Counted from the stretch's first letter, positions 27,801 to 41,261 are shown. The stretch: 64,000 nt of DNA from Himantopus leucocephalus (GCA_003993805.1 RSEF01000003.1:81236033-81300032), one strand, 5' to 3'. Program-made: numbers and translations. The notes: generated by a model from the letters alone, not told the origin.

Positions 27801-28142
27801 GCAATCCCCAGCTGTGTCTCACCTTTTGGGACCCAACTGCCCACTCCTGCCCAGCGCGATTTTCTTGCACAGTCAATCCCACTGACTCCAGTCGAACCCT
27901 CAGCTCATGCTCAAAACCTGACTCTGGGACCAGTTACACTGGGATTTTCTACAGAGCTGAAGCCAGCTAGTAATACGACCACATTTGCAGTTAGGACTGA
28001 TGTTTGTATTTACTTTTTATACACAGTTTTCCTCCAAATAGCTAAACTAAGAGCCTTTCACAGACTCATAAGCCAGAGGAGTTTTCGCAGTCACCTGCCT
28101 CAACATGAAGAGGGTTGTTGAGGGGGACCAAGTGTTCAGTTT

Positions 28143-28201
28143 ACAGTTGGACTCGATGATCTTAAGGGTCTTTTCCAACCTAAATGATTCTATGATTCTA
28201 T
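28143..28201 (+). repeat. CR1 LINE 3' fragment, sense
   Basis: Contains 'gttggactcgatgatcttaa', 'gggtcttttccaacctaaat' and the GATTCTATGATTCTATTCT tail. CR1-like similarity may extend upstream to about 28080 but is too degraded to call. It is a dead remnant. Confidence 0.9.
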
Positions 28202-28576
28202 TCTAAGTGGGAGTGGGATGAAAAAGGGGAAAAAGAAAGAGATGCTAAAGGTTAGAAATCAGCAGCTTACAGCTCCTGTCCTCCGTGACCTCTCCCTGTA
28301 TTAGCACAGGGCCTTTCTGCCAGAGAATAGATCATTCTCCATCCACCAGGCTGGAGCTGGACAGGCAAGGAAATAGAGGGAGAAATGATGGAGATGTAGC
28401 AACCATCTCCTTCCCCAGCACTCAGAAAGGGGCAGAAACACGTTTGCCGTCCCTTGCCAGACATGACTCAAAAGCTCTCCCCTTAGACCTCGCTATGGAG
28501 ACCTAAAAAAACACATGAAAGAGGTGTTTGCAAGGACTTGGGCAAACTCAGATGGCTCAGGGGCTGACAGGCGGCC

Positions 28577-28670
28577 GCAGAGCCTATGATCTGTCACCTG
28601 TGAGATAGCCAGGTCCTCTGCAGAGCTTATGGTCTGATGCCTGTGAGATAACTGACAACCAGGTCCTGGC
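28577..28670. repeat. Imperfect tandem duplication, about 43-50 bp unit
   Basis: The segment beginning GCAGAGCCTATGATCTGT at 28577 is followed directly at 28620 by GCAGAGCTTATGGTCTGA. Both copies then share CCTGTGAGATA and CCAGGTCCT, and the second carries a few inserted bases. It is a diverged local duplication with no coding role that I can see. Confidence 0.65.
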
Positions 28671-31600
28671 CTCCTTGGGGACCAGCTTGGTGCCAAATCA
28701 GGGACCCGTTTGGTGAGTGGGCAATGGGAAACACCAGTGGTGAGGAATGCATTGAAGGGCAGCTGTAGCGGAGACCCCAGACCTGGCAGGTGAAGGGGAT
28801 GGTCCTTCCCTGTCCCTTCCGCTGTGGCTGGGACATGGAAGAAGCAGGCTTGCACCAGGCAGCCTTTCACCATGTGTGCTGGAGGACTTCCCACCAGACA
28901 TCTTCTGTAGGCCTTGTGTTCCCACAAAGGGTTAAAGCCAGGAAGAAGAACCTTCCAAAGCCTGTTAAAATACTGGGTGATTTGTGGCTGGGGTCTGTTC
29001 ATTCAGTTTGACACAAACGGACTGCAGCCCTACAATTAAATCCCTCTCTGTTCCCCATGAGGGCATAGGGGGTCTCCATCAGTGTGTGACCCCATGAACT
29101 TGTCCCAGGGCCACGTCTGTCTCCTGGCCGCCGAGCAGGGATCAGCTCCCGCAGCACTGCATCCCTGCCTGGGTGTGATTCTTGGCAGCTCGTGGTTTTG
29201 CTTCTCATCTCCCCCAAGACAGCAGGCGAACAACAGTGAGCTTATAAGCCCAGGCGGCATCGTCTACTGATTTTTGAATCCCTGGCAGAGGGCTCTGCCT
29301 CTGATCATGGCAGGATGAGGAGAAATCAGAGGCCTGCTTAGGCTATAGTAAATAAAACGGGGGGAAAAAAGCAAGGGCAGAGGAATGTATTTCAAAACAA
29401 AATAAATTGGCTATGAAAACACTGTTTAAAAGCTGAACATGAAACTTGTTTCAGCCTTGATTCATATTGGGGGAGATACAATATTATTTAATTACTGAAA
29501 AAGACTGCTCTAGAGTAATAGGATTCCAGGGAGATGACCAGTCACTTTAGCACTGCTACCACTATTTGTTTTCAGATGACAATTACAAAACCCAGATGTG
29601 AAACACTAGGAGATTTTATGCTAGGACTGGGCTTCTCTCTGAGATTCAAAGATAGCCAAAATGGTAGATTTAAAGTTAACTCTTGTTATATGGTGTGGTA
29701 AGGTTGTTGGTAGCCTGTCAAAGCAGCCTTTTAATCTACGCACCTCCTAAACTCAGGATGGATTTATTCTGGGGAGAAGGGAGGAGAGTTATATAGCTGT
29801 TCTTCTTTAGGCCTCGTGCTTCCCCCCTCTCCTCGCTTTAAACAGTTAACCTGTGATATGATGAGCCACATGTCAGGAATAATCTAGTAGAAACCTGCCA
29901 AAAGATAAACCTAGTTCTTGGCCTGCTGCAGCCCTGGAATTAAAATTCCACCTCTCTTAAGTCTGGGGGTCATAGGTAAATCATGAGTAAATTTCATGGT
30001 AGCCAGTGAGGAAGAAAAGATGAGATTTCCTGGTTTGCCCCAGTTTAATAAAACCAAGCTTTAAAATACAGAAAATTGTCTATATTATTAAAGAAGCACA
30101 TCTACAGTAGATAGATACAGTAGTTGGGGTTTTTTCCCAAAGAAAGGATAGTTTTTAGGTAGTTGAATCTTTACAAAGGTGCAATGAAAAGAGTATTTCC
30201 CCAGATCAAGGAAAGATGAAGAAACAGGCAGTGATTGCACAAGTTTCCAGGTAGACTCCCAAATATGTTGCCGAGTTTTTCAAGTACGTCTTCACCCCAC
30301 ACCTGACCTAAGCTGTTGCCCAAGGACTTTACCGTGGTTTCCCTCACTCCCACCAAATAAGCTCTGGAGGTGTTGATGTCCATGCTAATTTATTCGGTTG
30401 GACATAAAGAAGAGCCCAAAGTCTACTTGGCTTTAGTGCTGACTCCTGGTTGCTCATCAGCTGCATGAAATGTGAAGATAACTCCCTTTATGAAGATCCT
30501 GCCTGCAGGATTAAGAGAAGGCTGAGGTGCATGAAGACCCAGGCTCCTCTGCTGAACTACCCATCACAGCGCAGTTCAAGGTGGTTGGGTTAGAACTGGT
30601 CAGATTTTGTTCCTGGATTTCTTTTTAAATTAGAAAACTTTTCAGGGACATTGTTGGAACAATTCCTCCATTTTATGAGTGATTCTGGACCTCACTGAAA
30701 TTCTCCCAAATACAAAAATTTCAACTTTTTGTATTAGCAAGAAAAAGAGAAGTGGTGGGAGGCAAGAGGGTGTTAGCACGTTATTCTTCAGCATCTCTTC
30801 CTAAAAAAAATAGGTGTATGTAATCTGTCTGTCTGTCGCTCCATGTGTCTGCCAGTCTAACTGTCAACTCCCCACCTAATATCATTGTAATAACCCAATG
30901 GCCAATTTTAACCAAATACAACAGAAGAGGAGATGGCTGGACAGCTTTCAGCTCCTCTAACTATTGTAAAAACCTGGCAGCTCAATAGGCAAGAGGCCGG
31001 CATTTGCATCCCTCTGAAGGAAAGACTGAAGCATAAACTCAGCAGATACCTGTTTGATGTGGCTTGCCAGTAGGCCAGTCACTTCTTGTGTACCTCCAAT
31101 GTGGGACGGAAGTATAAAAGAAGTACAATAGAGATTTTTTGGGAAACTGAATTGCTTTAGTTCTACTGCTCTGTTTTCAGTTCAAGATAACTAATTTGAC
31201 AGATGCCAGGAGGGAGAGATTACAATGACCCAAACATTTCTTGGTGACAGCAAGCCTAGATAGAGTTACTCAGTTGTCTAAGCAGATCTGTAAGTATGCC
31301 TGTCTCATAGCATGACCAGTACAATGTGTCTCATCAACCACTTGTTAATACACAGCAGTAGTAGGAAGGTGAATATCTCTCCAGGTCAATGCTATTTGAT
31401 CCAGGAACTGAGTTTTGCTCACAGATGTTTGACAACATAAACATTTTGAGTCAGATGCTCTGACTCTGCCTTAGAAGGTGGCTGGCAGTAAGACTCCAGG
31501 TTTCACCAGGTCGTGCACAGGGGCTTCTGAAATCTGTGCTTTTTAAAGAAGATGTTAGTGGTTGTAATCATAAAGGTGTTATAAAGCAGTAAAAGTTTGC

Positions 31601-32604
31601 TTTTCCAGTTAAACACAGTGAGCGTATTCTTGCTTAAAATTAGATTTTGACCTGCTCAGCATCTTCCTCTGTGCTGATCTGGTAGACTGGCTTTGTAGTC
31701 AATGGAGAAAAGGATGTTTCTGGGACACATTTCTGGGAGCACTGGGATCTCTTTCAGATGCTCACTTCAAGACATCACCGTTTGAGCCCTAAAAGTGCCT
31801 ACGTTTCTCCACTGGCTATAGGGGCAATGTAGCAACTAGCTTAGGTGTTCAGGTCTCAATTCAGCTGTTTGTCTATGGTTTAGTGCCCTTGAAGAGACCT
31901 TGGTGTATCCAACATGGTCTCCAGCTGCTGCCCTAGGGGGCTGCAGGTCTCACGTTGGTCTTGTGCTATGTCTGCATCTCCAGGCACATGTCTTGGATCT
32001 CTGGTACATCTCAATGTACAGTGTCTATGTGTAGGCAACGGAATGAGACCTGCGTGGTTGACATTTATGACCTTAGAAGTAAATGTCACCATGTTGGTGC
32101 TCTCACATGTATTATGTACTAATTACAGTAATTGAAAATCAAGTCAATATGATCTCTGGAGCTAAAAAAGTGATACAGCTGATGCGTGTCTAGCAAATTT
32201 CACGTTTATATTGTAGATCAAGTGAAGTGAATCCACCCGAAATTCTTCCTTATCATGCTCCTCCAAAACAGTGACTGCTAAAATGATACTATATGGGTAC
32301 TGGAGATTTTATAGAAATGGTTGATTGTCCTTCAGAAAGACAAAGGAAAATACAGCTCTAGAGACAGGTAGCCATTTACGCTACAATGCCATAGCACACA
32401 CTTTGGATATTTTTCTCATGAGCCAAGTTTTCAGCTTTCCTTCAGGCAAGGAGAAACAACTGTCACCTGGTGAGAGAAACAATCAGACTGAGGAGAATGG
32501 AAATGAAGTCTTCTTGAGAGACCACATTGTTCTAGCTGGTCCTACAACCATCTTTATCCATCCCCTTTTTGTAGGACTGGAGCCTCTGCTGAAATCAGTC
32601 ACTC

Positions 32605-32678
32605 AGCTACAATTACAAAGCTACAATTACAAAACAAATTACAAAAAATTACAATTACAAAAAATTACAATTACAAAA
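32605..32678. repeat. A/T-rich tandem repeat (ACAATTACAAA-type)
   Basis: Irregular repetition of CTACAATTACAAA and AAATTACAATTACAAA over about 74 bp. Nothing suggests function; it is a simple low-complexity tandem array. Confidence 0.8.
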
Positions 32679-33250
32679 TGATGAATGCTACCCAAGCATT
32701 ACGCGCTCAGGTGAATTGGTCTGGTGGTCTGGGCTGTGCTGAGCTGGGGAGTGGAAAGGGAGACCCAGGAATCACGGAAAGACTGATTTCATGGAAGTGC
32801 TCTTACTTCCCCAGACTCCATCAGGAGCGTCCATACCGACCCTGTGCAAGACTGGAGATTCACTTATGTATTTCCTTTGCCCACGCTGCCTGCAAGCGCA
32901 GGCACGGACCTGTTACTACAGAGAGGGAAAAGCTAAGATGGGAGGGAGTGTGGCTGTCCCAAGGCCCTGGCTACCACTGCTTAAGTCCATCTTGAGGGGA
33001 GTGCTCTTCATTGCTCCCACTGCTAACTTCTCAGCTCCCCACCAGATACCAAAGGTCTGGACCTTTCTTTCCTCAAAAGAAAAGCCGCTGTTTGTTGGAT
33101 AGCAAAGGCTCACCACAACCTTGCTGGAATAAGCTTTTGAAAGAATGAAGCTCTTGACAATGAGCTGGGTTTCCAACACACAAGGTCATCAGCTACCCTG
33201 CCCTGGTCTCCAGGGTCTCCAGGGCTCTATTTACACAAGTAAATTAAATA

Positions 33251-33301
33251 ATGCCAGGGAGCAGTGTCAGCACTGTGACATTGTTAAATGATCCCTGGCA
33301 T
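33251..33301. repeat. 51-bp hairpin-forming inverted repeat
   Basis: ATGCCAGGGA at 33251-33260 is the exact reverse complement of TCCCTGGCAT at 33292-33301, and the loop contains a second small stem (CAGTG/CACTG). It may be a remnant of a DNA transposon end or chance structure. Confidence 0.55.
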
Positions 33302-36300
33302 GTTTTCAGCCTAGGAGTCTGCTGAATGGTTCCTGGGGGCAGTTCAGTTGTTTACACAAGCCAGGGACCATTCTCAACTGACAGCTTGTACATGGCCATT
33401 GGCCTTGGAGGCTAAGGGAGTTTAGCCATGTGGACATGGGCTGATCCACAGCAATTGACCTTGGTGTCAAAGAGTGGTCCTACAAACATTTAATTTAGTT
33501 GTATAGATGTAGCCTAAGTGTCTGGCTCTACTTGTACAGCTATGTCTACCTGGAGAGGTCATAGGATGAGTCTTTACATTTCCAACCCATCTTATAAATA
33601 TTGTGTCCACAAGCCATCACTGTAGAAAGAAAAAAAAAAACAAAAAAAAAACTACTGAGAAGATTCAGAGCTGGGTTCCCTAGCAGTTTGCACATTGCTA
33701 AATCATCAAGGCCCAGGAAGATCTTTACCTGTCCTGGTGCCTTTGGCTCTTATTAAAACTGTCAGCCCAGGCTTAATCCGGATAGAGGCAGCATTTAACA
33801 CCTCCTTGTTCCAAGTGCAAAATGCTTGTCAGCAAACCAGTGGCTGCCTGCCGGACAATCATTTTGTTTCATACAGGAGCTAGTCATATCAAATCATTTT
33901 CAGCTGCACTTCTCTTCTGGACACAGAGCGAGGAGCCCAAAATAGCATATTTTGACTTACTAACCTGGTGGGATCAATGTGTGAACCACAGAAATAGACA
34001 GAGCTCCCCATACACTGCCAAAGTGACCCAGACACAGTGGGCTGCTCTTCAAGGATTTCTTCAATATTGGAAAGTCCCATCTTATATATTTTTTCCTCCT
34101 AAATTCTGATGATCTTCTCAGAAGGGAACGTGCTTCACTCAGGTGCTAGAATAGGCTCTCTGCAGGCTGCAGTGCACCCAAGACAGCCACGCGGTGCTGG
34201 TAGATGGGCAGAAGGTGTAGGACAGCCCCACTCTTTTCTGAGGCAGCAGCCGGAGGTCCAGATGCCTCAAGTGGCACCAGATGCTCATGTTTAAGCATCT
34301 GAGATATCTCAGGTGCCTGAACCTGCACGTGAGTGTTTGGGTGGGTAGGAACAGGCAAGCGGGCAAGGCAAAGCGAGCATCAAATACAAAAGGCAGAAAC
34401 GTATGTTACCAAAACACCGATGGCAGCACAGCCCACAGCAACTTGCAGTCTCCGCGAAGAGCTGTAGGTAGGCAGTTGTGAACACATGCCACTATAACAT
34501 ATTAGGGAATCAAGGTCATTGCTAACAGGGCGTTTGACCTCCCACCCAGCAATGCGTATCAGCGGCTTTGTCCGTGCAGCTGTCAGCGCCCAGAGGCGTG
34601 CCGTCAGCTTTGGTGGGAGCACTAAATACCTGTGCAGGGGCTGCAGGTTTTAATACATTGCATCTGTCTCCTCATAACGTACCTACCTAGGCAAAGATAT
34701 GCGGGCAAAAAGCTGTTGCGACTTACATAGTAAAATTATACAAAGGACCCTTAAGCGAGAGGTGATTTGCTCTTTTTGTTAAGTCGAGGGCTCTTTGAGA
34801 CGGAGTCAGAGCAATGCAAAATAAGACGGAGCTTCACCTGATCCACCTACAGTAAAAACCCATAACAGCTGATCCTGCGACTCACACTCAGAAGTCTGTC
34901 TGACAGCGTGGCACAAAGAAAAAGGGATGTGCCCACATAACGTATTCCTGTTCACAGCCAATTTTCCATCTCCCTCTCGTATGTACCGTACACACATGTA
35001 CCGGGTTGCTTTACATATGTAAAGGGAGATTTCTCTCCTAAGGGGAGAGAAACCAGAATGAGCGTCTCCCAAACTGCTGGTGCCTTCCACGTGTCATCTG
35101 TGCGTCTGAGAACACCTTGGCCGGAGCCTTGCTGCTATAAATCCCGTCGCCGGGAGATGGTGCTCCTGCCCTGGGAGAGGTCCCTCCCTGCGAGCCCCGG
35201 CACCCCCCGGGACTCAGCCTTCTGCTGATGCTCCGTCCCACTGCAGCCGCCCAGCCCCTCTGCTGAGGGGGGTCGAGGTGGCCCCGTGGGATGGTTTCTT
35301 CTCCTCAGAGCTTCTCATGCTACTGAACAGCTGAAGGAGAGAGGGGCCCAGGGCGTGAAATGTCTACAAAAAAAGTTGGAAAAGGCAAGATGGAAAAGAA
35401 AAGCAGAAATGGTGGGGTTAAAATGCAGGACTGGACAGGAGACCAGAAGATACAGTGGTGGTAAAAAGTAGTTTATGAGCTGCTCAGTTTGCCCCATGGT
35501 CTGTGCTGGTCTCTGTGGGGCCTTTCAGGTGAGAGGCATCTCTCCTAACTGCCAGGTGCCCAGCCCAAATGACCCACCTCTGTCGTGGAAGGACGTGCTG
35601 CCCTGGCAAGAAGGTCAGAGAGACATAGTCTTAGAAAAATGTGATCCAGACCACGCAAAGTTGCAATCAGACATTACTTCGGACCACATCCTTTTCCCCA
35701 CGCAGACACCCACCTTCCTCCACATCTCCTCCTCCTCCTCACAGTCCAACACAGCAAGAGGCACAGAGGAGTGAAGGGAGGAGGACGGGGCTGGAGCAGA
35801 GGGGGTGGCAGGTCTGCTCTGGCCCTCTGCATCCCTCAGCTGACCTCCATGGCTTGTTGGTGTCTCCAGAGTAACTGTCGAGGAAACCAAAGTTGATACC
35901 TCCAAGTGGGTCCCTTGTGTTGTTAGCTGCACTTAGGCAGGATGCATCCACGTGTTGATTCCTGCTTAAGGTGATGTTCCCAAAAGGGAGGGAAATCAGT
36001 TCTTGGGGAAAGGGCTTTCTTTGCCAGACCCCTGTCACTGGGGAGAACTGTTGGACTGAGCTTCAGGACTTCAGAGTTTAGCTCCATTTGGCTGGTCTAC
36101 AGTGGAAAATAAAACTATGGGATCGAGATCATTGAAGTGAATGAGAGAGCAAAAGTAGCTGTCTGACAAGGAATAAACAATACCAAAGGATGGGAAGATA
36201 ACCTAAAGGGGAAAAAAAACCCACCTTACTTCCATGTTCACAGCGGTGAACACCTGCTTCCAGAAAGTTTGGAATGAGACAGAACGGGAGTTATTGGTCA

Positions 36301-39300
36301 GACTTTGCATTGGGATAGCGAGCAAAGGACTTGGTTTTGGTAGGGAGAAATTCTCTGTCTCAAGTGAGAGGTGAGATTGCCACAACAGCCGTGAGCAGCG
36401 CTGGCTGGGGAGGGAAGGGGAGAGGGCAGGGAAGGGGTCTCCTGGGAATCGGTGGGAACCGGAAAGATCAGTGTCAAGTACTGTGTGCAATGTTCCCTTT
36501 CTTACGCTCCCTTCAGTGCCCACTGGCAGACTCTCTCCCGGCCAGGTCTCCTCTTTGGGACTGGCTGATACCCCCAGCTCTGAGAAGCCTTCGCAAAGGG
36601 GCTGGGAGCTGGAGGAGAAGAAGTTGGGGAGAAACGCAATCATCTGGGAGACAGATGAGAGAAAAAGGGATCCAGTGGAGGTCAGACGGTGGAATATGTA
36701 AAAATAAGGAAGCAGAGCAGAGCTTGAGGAGAGCTCAAGGACAGCACTTCCCCTGGTGACGTCTCACATGGACAGCCAGGGCTGGGGAGGCAGCTGAGGT
36801 CTTTCTCCACGGGCAGACCAAAACATCTGTAGCAGCTGTCTCAGCTGAGCTTTTGGTTAATGCTGTAGGAACCATTTCTGGAGCTACAGCTGTCCCTCCA
36901 GCAACTTAGCGGGAAGAAGGTGCTTAGTTAGACTAAGAAAGAAGCCAAAATGAAGCAAGGTGAATCCCACCCCTTCTGGCCAGATGCTAGCCTAGACTGC
37001 CACTGTAAGGACACTTGGGCTGAGTCATCACCCCAATTCTGCATCCGTGGCTTGGTTCATTGACAAATTACCTGCTGACTCTGCACTTTTCAAAAAGCAA
37101 TTTTTTTTTTTTTTTTAAATTGACTGAGTGCTCAACTGCATGTTGACTTGCTGTCTTCAGGTGGCTTACGCCAGACCCTGTCGACCAGATGCTGAATAGG
37201 ACAGTTTTCCCCCAGGGGAATGGAAAGTCTAAGCCAAGAAGCTTTTATGTTTCCAGGACTGAACTCTCAGCAAAGCATTTCCATAAGTCTCCTGTCCCCG
37301 AGCTAGAGTATAGTGTTCAAATAGAAAGTGACGTGAGTCAAGCAGAGCTTTAGACATCCAGATTGCGGTGATGTAAGGTCTCAGGGCCTGAAGGAAAGCA
37401 ACCCTGTGGGGTCTTTGAATCCATCTGATGTTTCATGCATGGACTTTGTACCTTGATCTGTCTTATCTTCCCTGGCTGTCCCTGTGCAGGCAATCAGGAA
37501 GAATTCAGCCTGGCTTCAATTTAAGTAAGTTTTGGAAGGAGTTACTGGAAGATTTGGAAAGAAAATGATGCTGTTGCTTGGTTACTTGCTGAGCTGGTCT
37601 TGCCGTCACTTGTAGCCATCTCGCTAGAAGACATTTGTTAAGCGAAGCCACAAGAGGCTTCTTGTGTGGTCACTGCATGAAAACATATTCTTCCAAATAA
37701 CCACTAGCATCAATATTCTGACCACTCTGAACTTGCTCAAGACTTGCAAATGTGGTTGAGCCCCACTGGCTTAGCTAATGGAAACGGCCACAAACACCCC
37801 CAGTTTTGAAGCGTGGAGGGGGTTTGTCACTGCAGTTTATTTTTATTCCATGAAAAAGTGCTGATGACTGGAAAGGTGAACATCTGTGGGAACATGGCTG
37901 TGACACCAGGTACATGGTTATTGCTTGCGGGTTGCTTTTCTGCCTCAGTTTCCTCCTTTGAGAAGTGGTCTTCCACAGCTGGTGGGGTTCTGGTTAAATC
38001 AAATACCCCCTTCTTTCCTTTGCTGAAGAGCATCTGTAGGGCAGCCCCTCTCTAGTAGGCAAGAGTCCCAGGCTGGGACCTTGCCCACAGTTGCAAAAGA
38101 GGATGCAGCCATGGTAGGAGAGTCCACCCTGTCCAGGACTCGACCCCATGCGTGGAAATGAACCAATGCTCCCCACACAAATGTCCTCAGCCACCATGGG
38201 CAATGCAGGAGGGCAGGCAGGGCAGTGCTGGGGACCAACAGAGGGAGCGGAGGGAGGGAGACTGCAACGGAGGGGACAAGCCCAGGTGTCAGCCAGGCGG
38301 GAACGATTCCTTCCTGATCCTGAAGGAATCAGCATCCCAAAAATGTTCCCAGTAAAAAAAAAAAAACCAACAAACAAAACAGGCTTAGTGAGCTGACTGC
38401 CCCCTTCTTTCCAAAAACCCACGCAGAAGGGCCTATTGGTGAAGGAAGGGAGAGACTGTGGTGGGACACGGTGCGAGCTATTAAGGTACAGGAGTCAGGA
38501 TCCCTCCTGGGCACACAGCCATTGGCTTCATGTTATTCGGGACAGGTTCCTAGGGAAAAACTAGAGGCAAATGTGGCCTTTCAGCTTAGGTTCTGGCAGA
38601 CTTATGGTTCATTCAATACTTAGTGAACAGAGTGATGGGACAGTCTCAGAACCGTGTTTTTCAGTCCGTGCTGGAGGTACCAAGAGGATTTCTAAGTGTA
38701 AGAGCAAAGAGCGATGGAGCAAGTGAGCAAGGCTGGAGCCAACATCACCACGTTGGTTAGAGGCCACCACGGGCAGGAGCACATCACTGTACCCACAGCA
38801 ATGGGGAGTGCCCTCAGAAGGAACAAGTCTATTTGCTGGTGAAGCCGAATGGACGTAAAATCTCCTCTGGATATATGGGTGTTTTTTCTGTATAAACTTG
38901 CTAATTGAGTTGTAAAATAAAACTGCAGCCTTTCCTCTCCAATTTTTGCTGCTGCAGCAGCGTGCTAATTTGGTTTTGGAAGGGGGCTGGTAGAAGGTGG
39001 CTCTCTGCCAGCGTGAAATTATGCGCAAAAGGTTTGCAGTGGGAGAGAAGGGAGCCTGTCCTTGGAGCAGGGAAGGGCTGGGGGCAGGAGCTGCCGCGCC
39101 GCTGCGCAGGGCTGGGGCGGCTTGGGAAGGTCCTGCAGCTGGGCTGGGCTGGGCCGGTGGAAATTCAAGAAAGCCCAAAAGGGTTTAGATGAAGCTGCGA
39201 TGGAGAACAGATGGGAAACTCACTCAGCGCTCGTGCACCTCGATAGACGTTGCGTGGTTGAAAGGATGGGCTGCGGGATGTCACATCTTCCCTCCGGCAC

Positions 39301-40454
39301 AGCCGGGCAGGATTTGCTTCTTGGGTCGGCGTACCCGCGTGTGTGTGTGCGTGTGCCAGCTGGGGCGGGCATGTGCGACGTGTACGTGTCGCTCGGGGTT
39401 GTGCGGGTATGTGCGTGGCTGTGTTTGGATCTCCAGACAGACGGTGAGGACAGGCATCTGGCTGTCATCACCCAGCAGCACATGGCTCCGCCATGGGGAC
39501 AGCTGAGCATGGGGACAAGGATGGTGTGGTGCGAACCTGTCACTCAGCTCTGCCGGCTTGCACCAGTTTGGCCCTGCTGCCCACACTCGGGGCTGAGAAG
39601 AGGACTGGTCTGGGGGTGAAAAAGTTGGGGGGAAAGAAAAACCAGTGGGCACAGCCTGGCTGGCTGTTGCATCAATGTAATTTTAATTTTTAAAAGACAT
39701 ACAGAAAAAATGCAGAGACAGTTCCAGCCCTGGGGAATTTGGCAAAGCCGGGGGTTCCTCACATCTGGCAGGTACACACACCCCAACATGCGGGAGGATG
39801 TACAGACCCAGGTGGCCCGTGGCATGGCCCACACTCGCTATTTTTGTACCTTGCACTGTTTCCCATGAAACTGGCTGTGTGAAAGGATTCCAGGCGGGAG
39901 GCTGCAGAAACCATTGCAAGAAGCCCAGAGGTTTATGGATAGACTTGTCTGCCCATTTTCTAAAGCTCAGCAGTCCTTCCCATCACATCATCTTTCCATC
40001 CTCCTGCTGACCCTTTTGGTCCCTTCCCTGGGCAGCACTGGGAAGGGAGCACTGCCGTACCCTGCAGTGGGAGCATCAGGAACGCAGTCTGTGGGTCTGG
40101 GGCAGCTGGTGGAGGTGGGATTGAGAGGTGCAGGACAGGACAGGGTTTTTTAGCCTTTCCATCTTTGGGAAGGGCTGCCCTGAGCACTCAGCCCCACTGC
40201 TGTCTGCTCCGGTGCTGTGGGGGCACCCAACTGGGGTCCCAGCACCCTGCCCAGGGGAGAGCAAGGCATCAGGGGGTGGAAGGTCTTGTTGGATGCTTTT
40301 TTAAAGTGACCTTCAGCATCTGAACAGCATCAAGCGGGATTTAATAAGGGGCTGACAGAAGAAAAAAAGTTAATGAAGCCTTCCTCTGCCTGCCCTTCCT
40401 CTGCCTCCTGCCCCAGCTGGGTGAGGGCTCCCGGTGGCCACTACCTACTGGGTA

Positions 40455-40570
40455 AGGCACCGTGCAAGGCGCTGTGCAAACCACGCAAACACCGTGCAAA
40501 GGCTGTGGAAGCCCCATGCGAAGTGTGCGAAAGCCACACAAGGTGCTGTGCGAGGCGTGCAAATGGCTTC
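40455..40570. repeat. Degenerate GTGCAAA/CGCAAA tandem repeat
   Basis: Units such as CCGTGCAAGGCGCTGTGCAAA, CCACGCAAACACCGTGCAAA, ATGCGAAGTGTGCGAAAG and GTGCTGTGCGAGGCGTGCAAA follow each other without a fixed length. It is an old, diverged minisatellite about 1.2 kb upstream of GDF7 exon 1. No coding frame through it is convincing. Confidence 0.6.
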
Positions 40571-41126
40571 GGGCCCAGCCATCCCTCATCCCATGGGACG
40601 GGGCTTTCTTGGGATGTTGTCCCAGCAGCTGCCTCCGATGCTTCCGTGCTGCGTGTACGTACCGAGCAAATCCACGGGTTGGCATTAGAAACCCGCCTGC
40701 GATATTGTGACAAAGCACCTGCAAAATTACAGCAGAAAGAAATCCGAGAGGCTGCAGTGACAAATGCTCGTGAGAAGCGATTGTTTAGGGGGGGAGAGGG
40801 AAAAAAAAAAAAAAANGGGAAAAAAAAAAAAAAAAAAGCCGTGTTTGTTTTGGCGAAACACCTACATTCCTTCAAATAAATCATCGCAGCGCTTGTTTTT
40901 GTATTTGCGGAGAAATCGCAACAGACATAACCAGGGACTTAAGAGACTTGAAATAACATCCTAGTAAATACCCCGCTTTGTTATTTTAATCGAGACCCAA
41001 GGAAACATCTGAATTTTACCAAGGAAACCCTCCGTGCGAGAGAAAACATTAGCCCGCAGCCCGGCCGGGGCTTTGTTTTGCTCCGGTGTCGGTCTGCCGG
41101 GGAGGAATTACCGGGGCTGCCGGAGG

Positions 41127-41165
41127 CGCGGAGCAGCGCGGAGCAGCGCGGAGCAGCGCGGAGCC
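41127..41165. repeat. Decamer tandem repeat GAGCAGCGCG
   Basis: The 10-bp unit GAGCAGCGCG is repeated exactly three times at 41131-41160, with partial units on both sides. It is about 590 bp upstream of the GDF7 ATG. Confidence 0.9.
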
Positions 41166-41261
41166 CGGACCCCCGGGGCCGCCCCGCAGCGGGTCGCTCC
41201 GCGCTTCCCCCCTGCCGCTCCCGGCCTGTCCCCCTACCCCGCGGGGACCTCCAACCCCCGG

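Larger units (their letters stand above)
24490..41030. other. Intergenic region between HS1BP3 and GDF7, no gene recognised
   Basis: This 16.5-kb stretch separates the HS1BP3 promoter from the GDF7 promoter. The open frames in it are short or lie in locally GC-rich DNA, do not resemble known proteins and lack supporting splice or Kozak context; I leave them out. It holds two CR1 remnants (24.75 and 28.1 kb), several short tandem repeats (28.58, 32.6 and 40.46 kb), a hairpin (33.25 kb) and poly-A/T runs (33.63, 37.10 and 38.36 kb). Since GDF7 is a tightly patterned developmental gene, enhancers probably lie here, but none can be named from sequence alone. Confidence 0.6.

Noticed and set aside
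28493..29002. 169-codon minus-strand ORF
   Set aside because: Crosses the diverged tandem duplication, has no recognisable domain, and an overlapping plus-strand frame is equally open.
38609..39178. 189-codon minus-strand ORF in the intergenic region
   Set aside because: Low-complexity Pro/Ala/Ser start, no similarity I recognise, no splice or promoter context; consistent with chance in GC-rich DNA.
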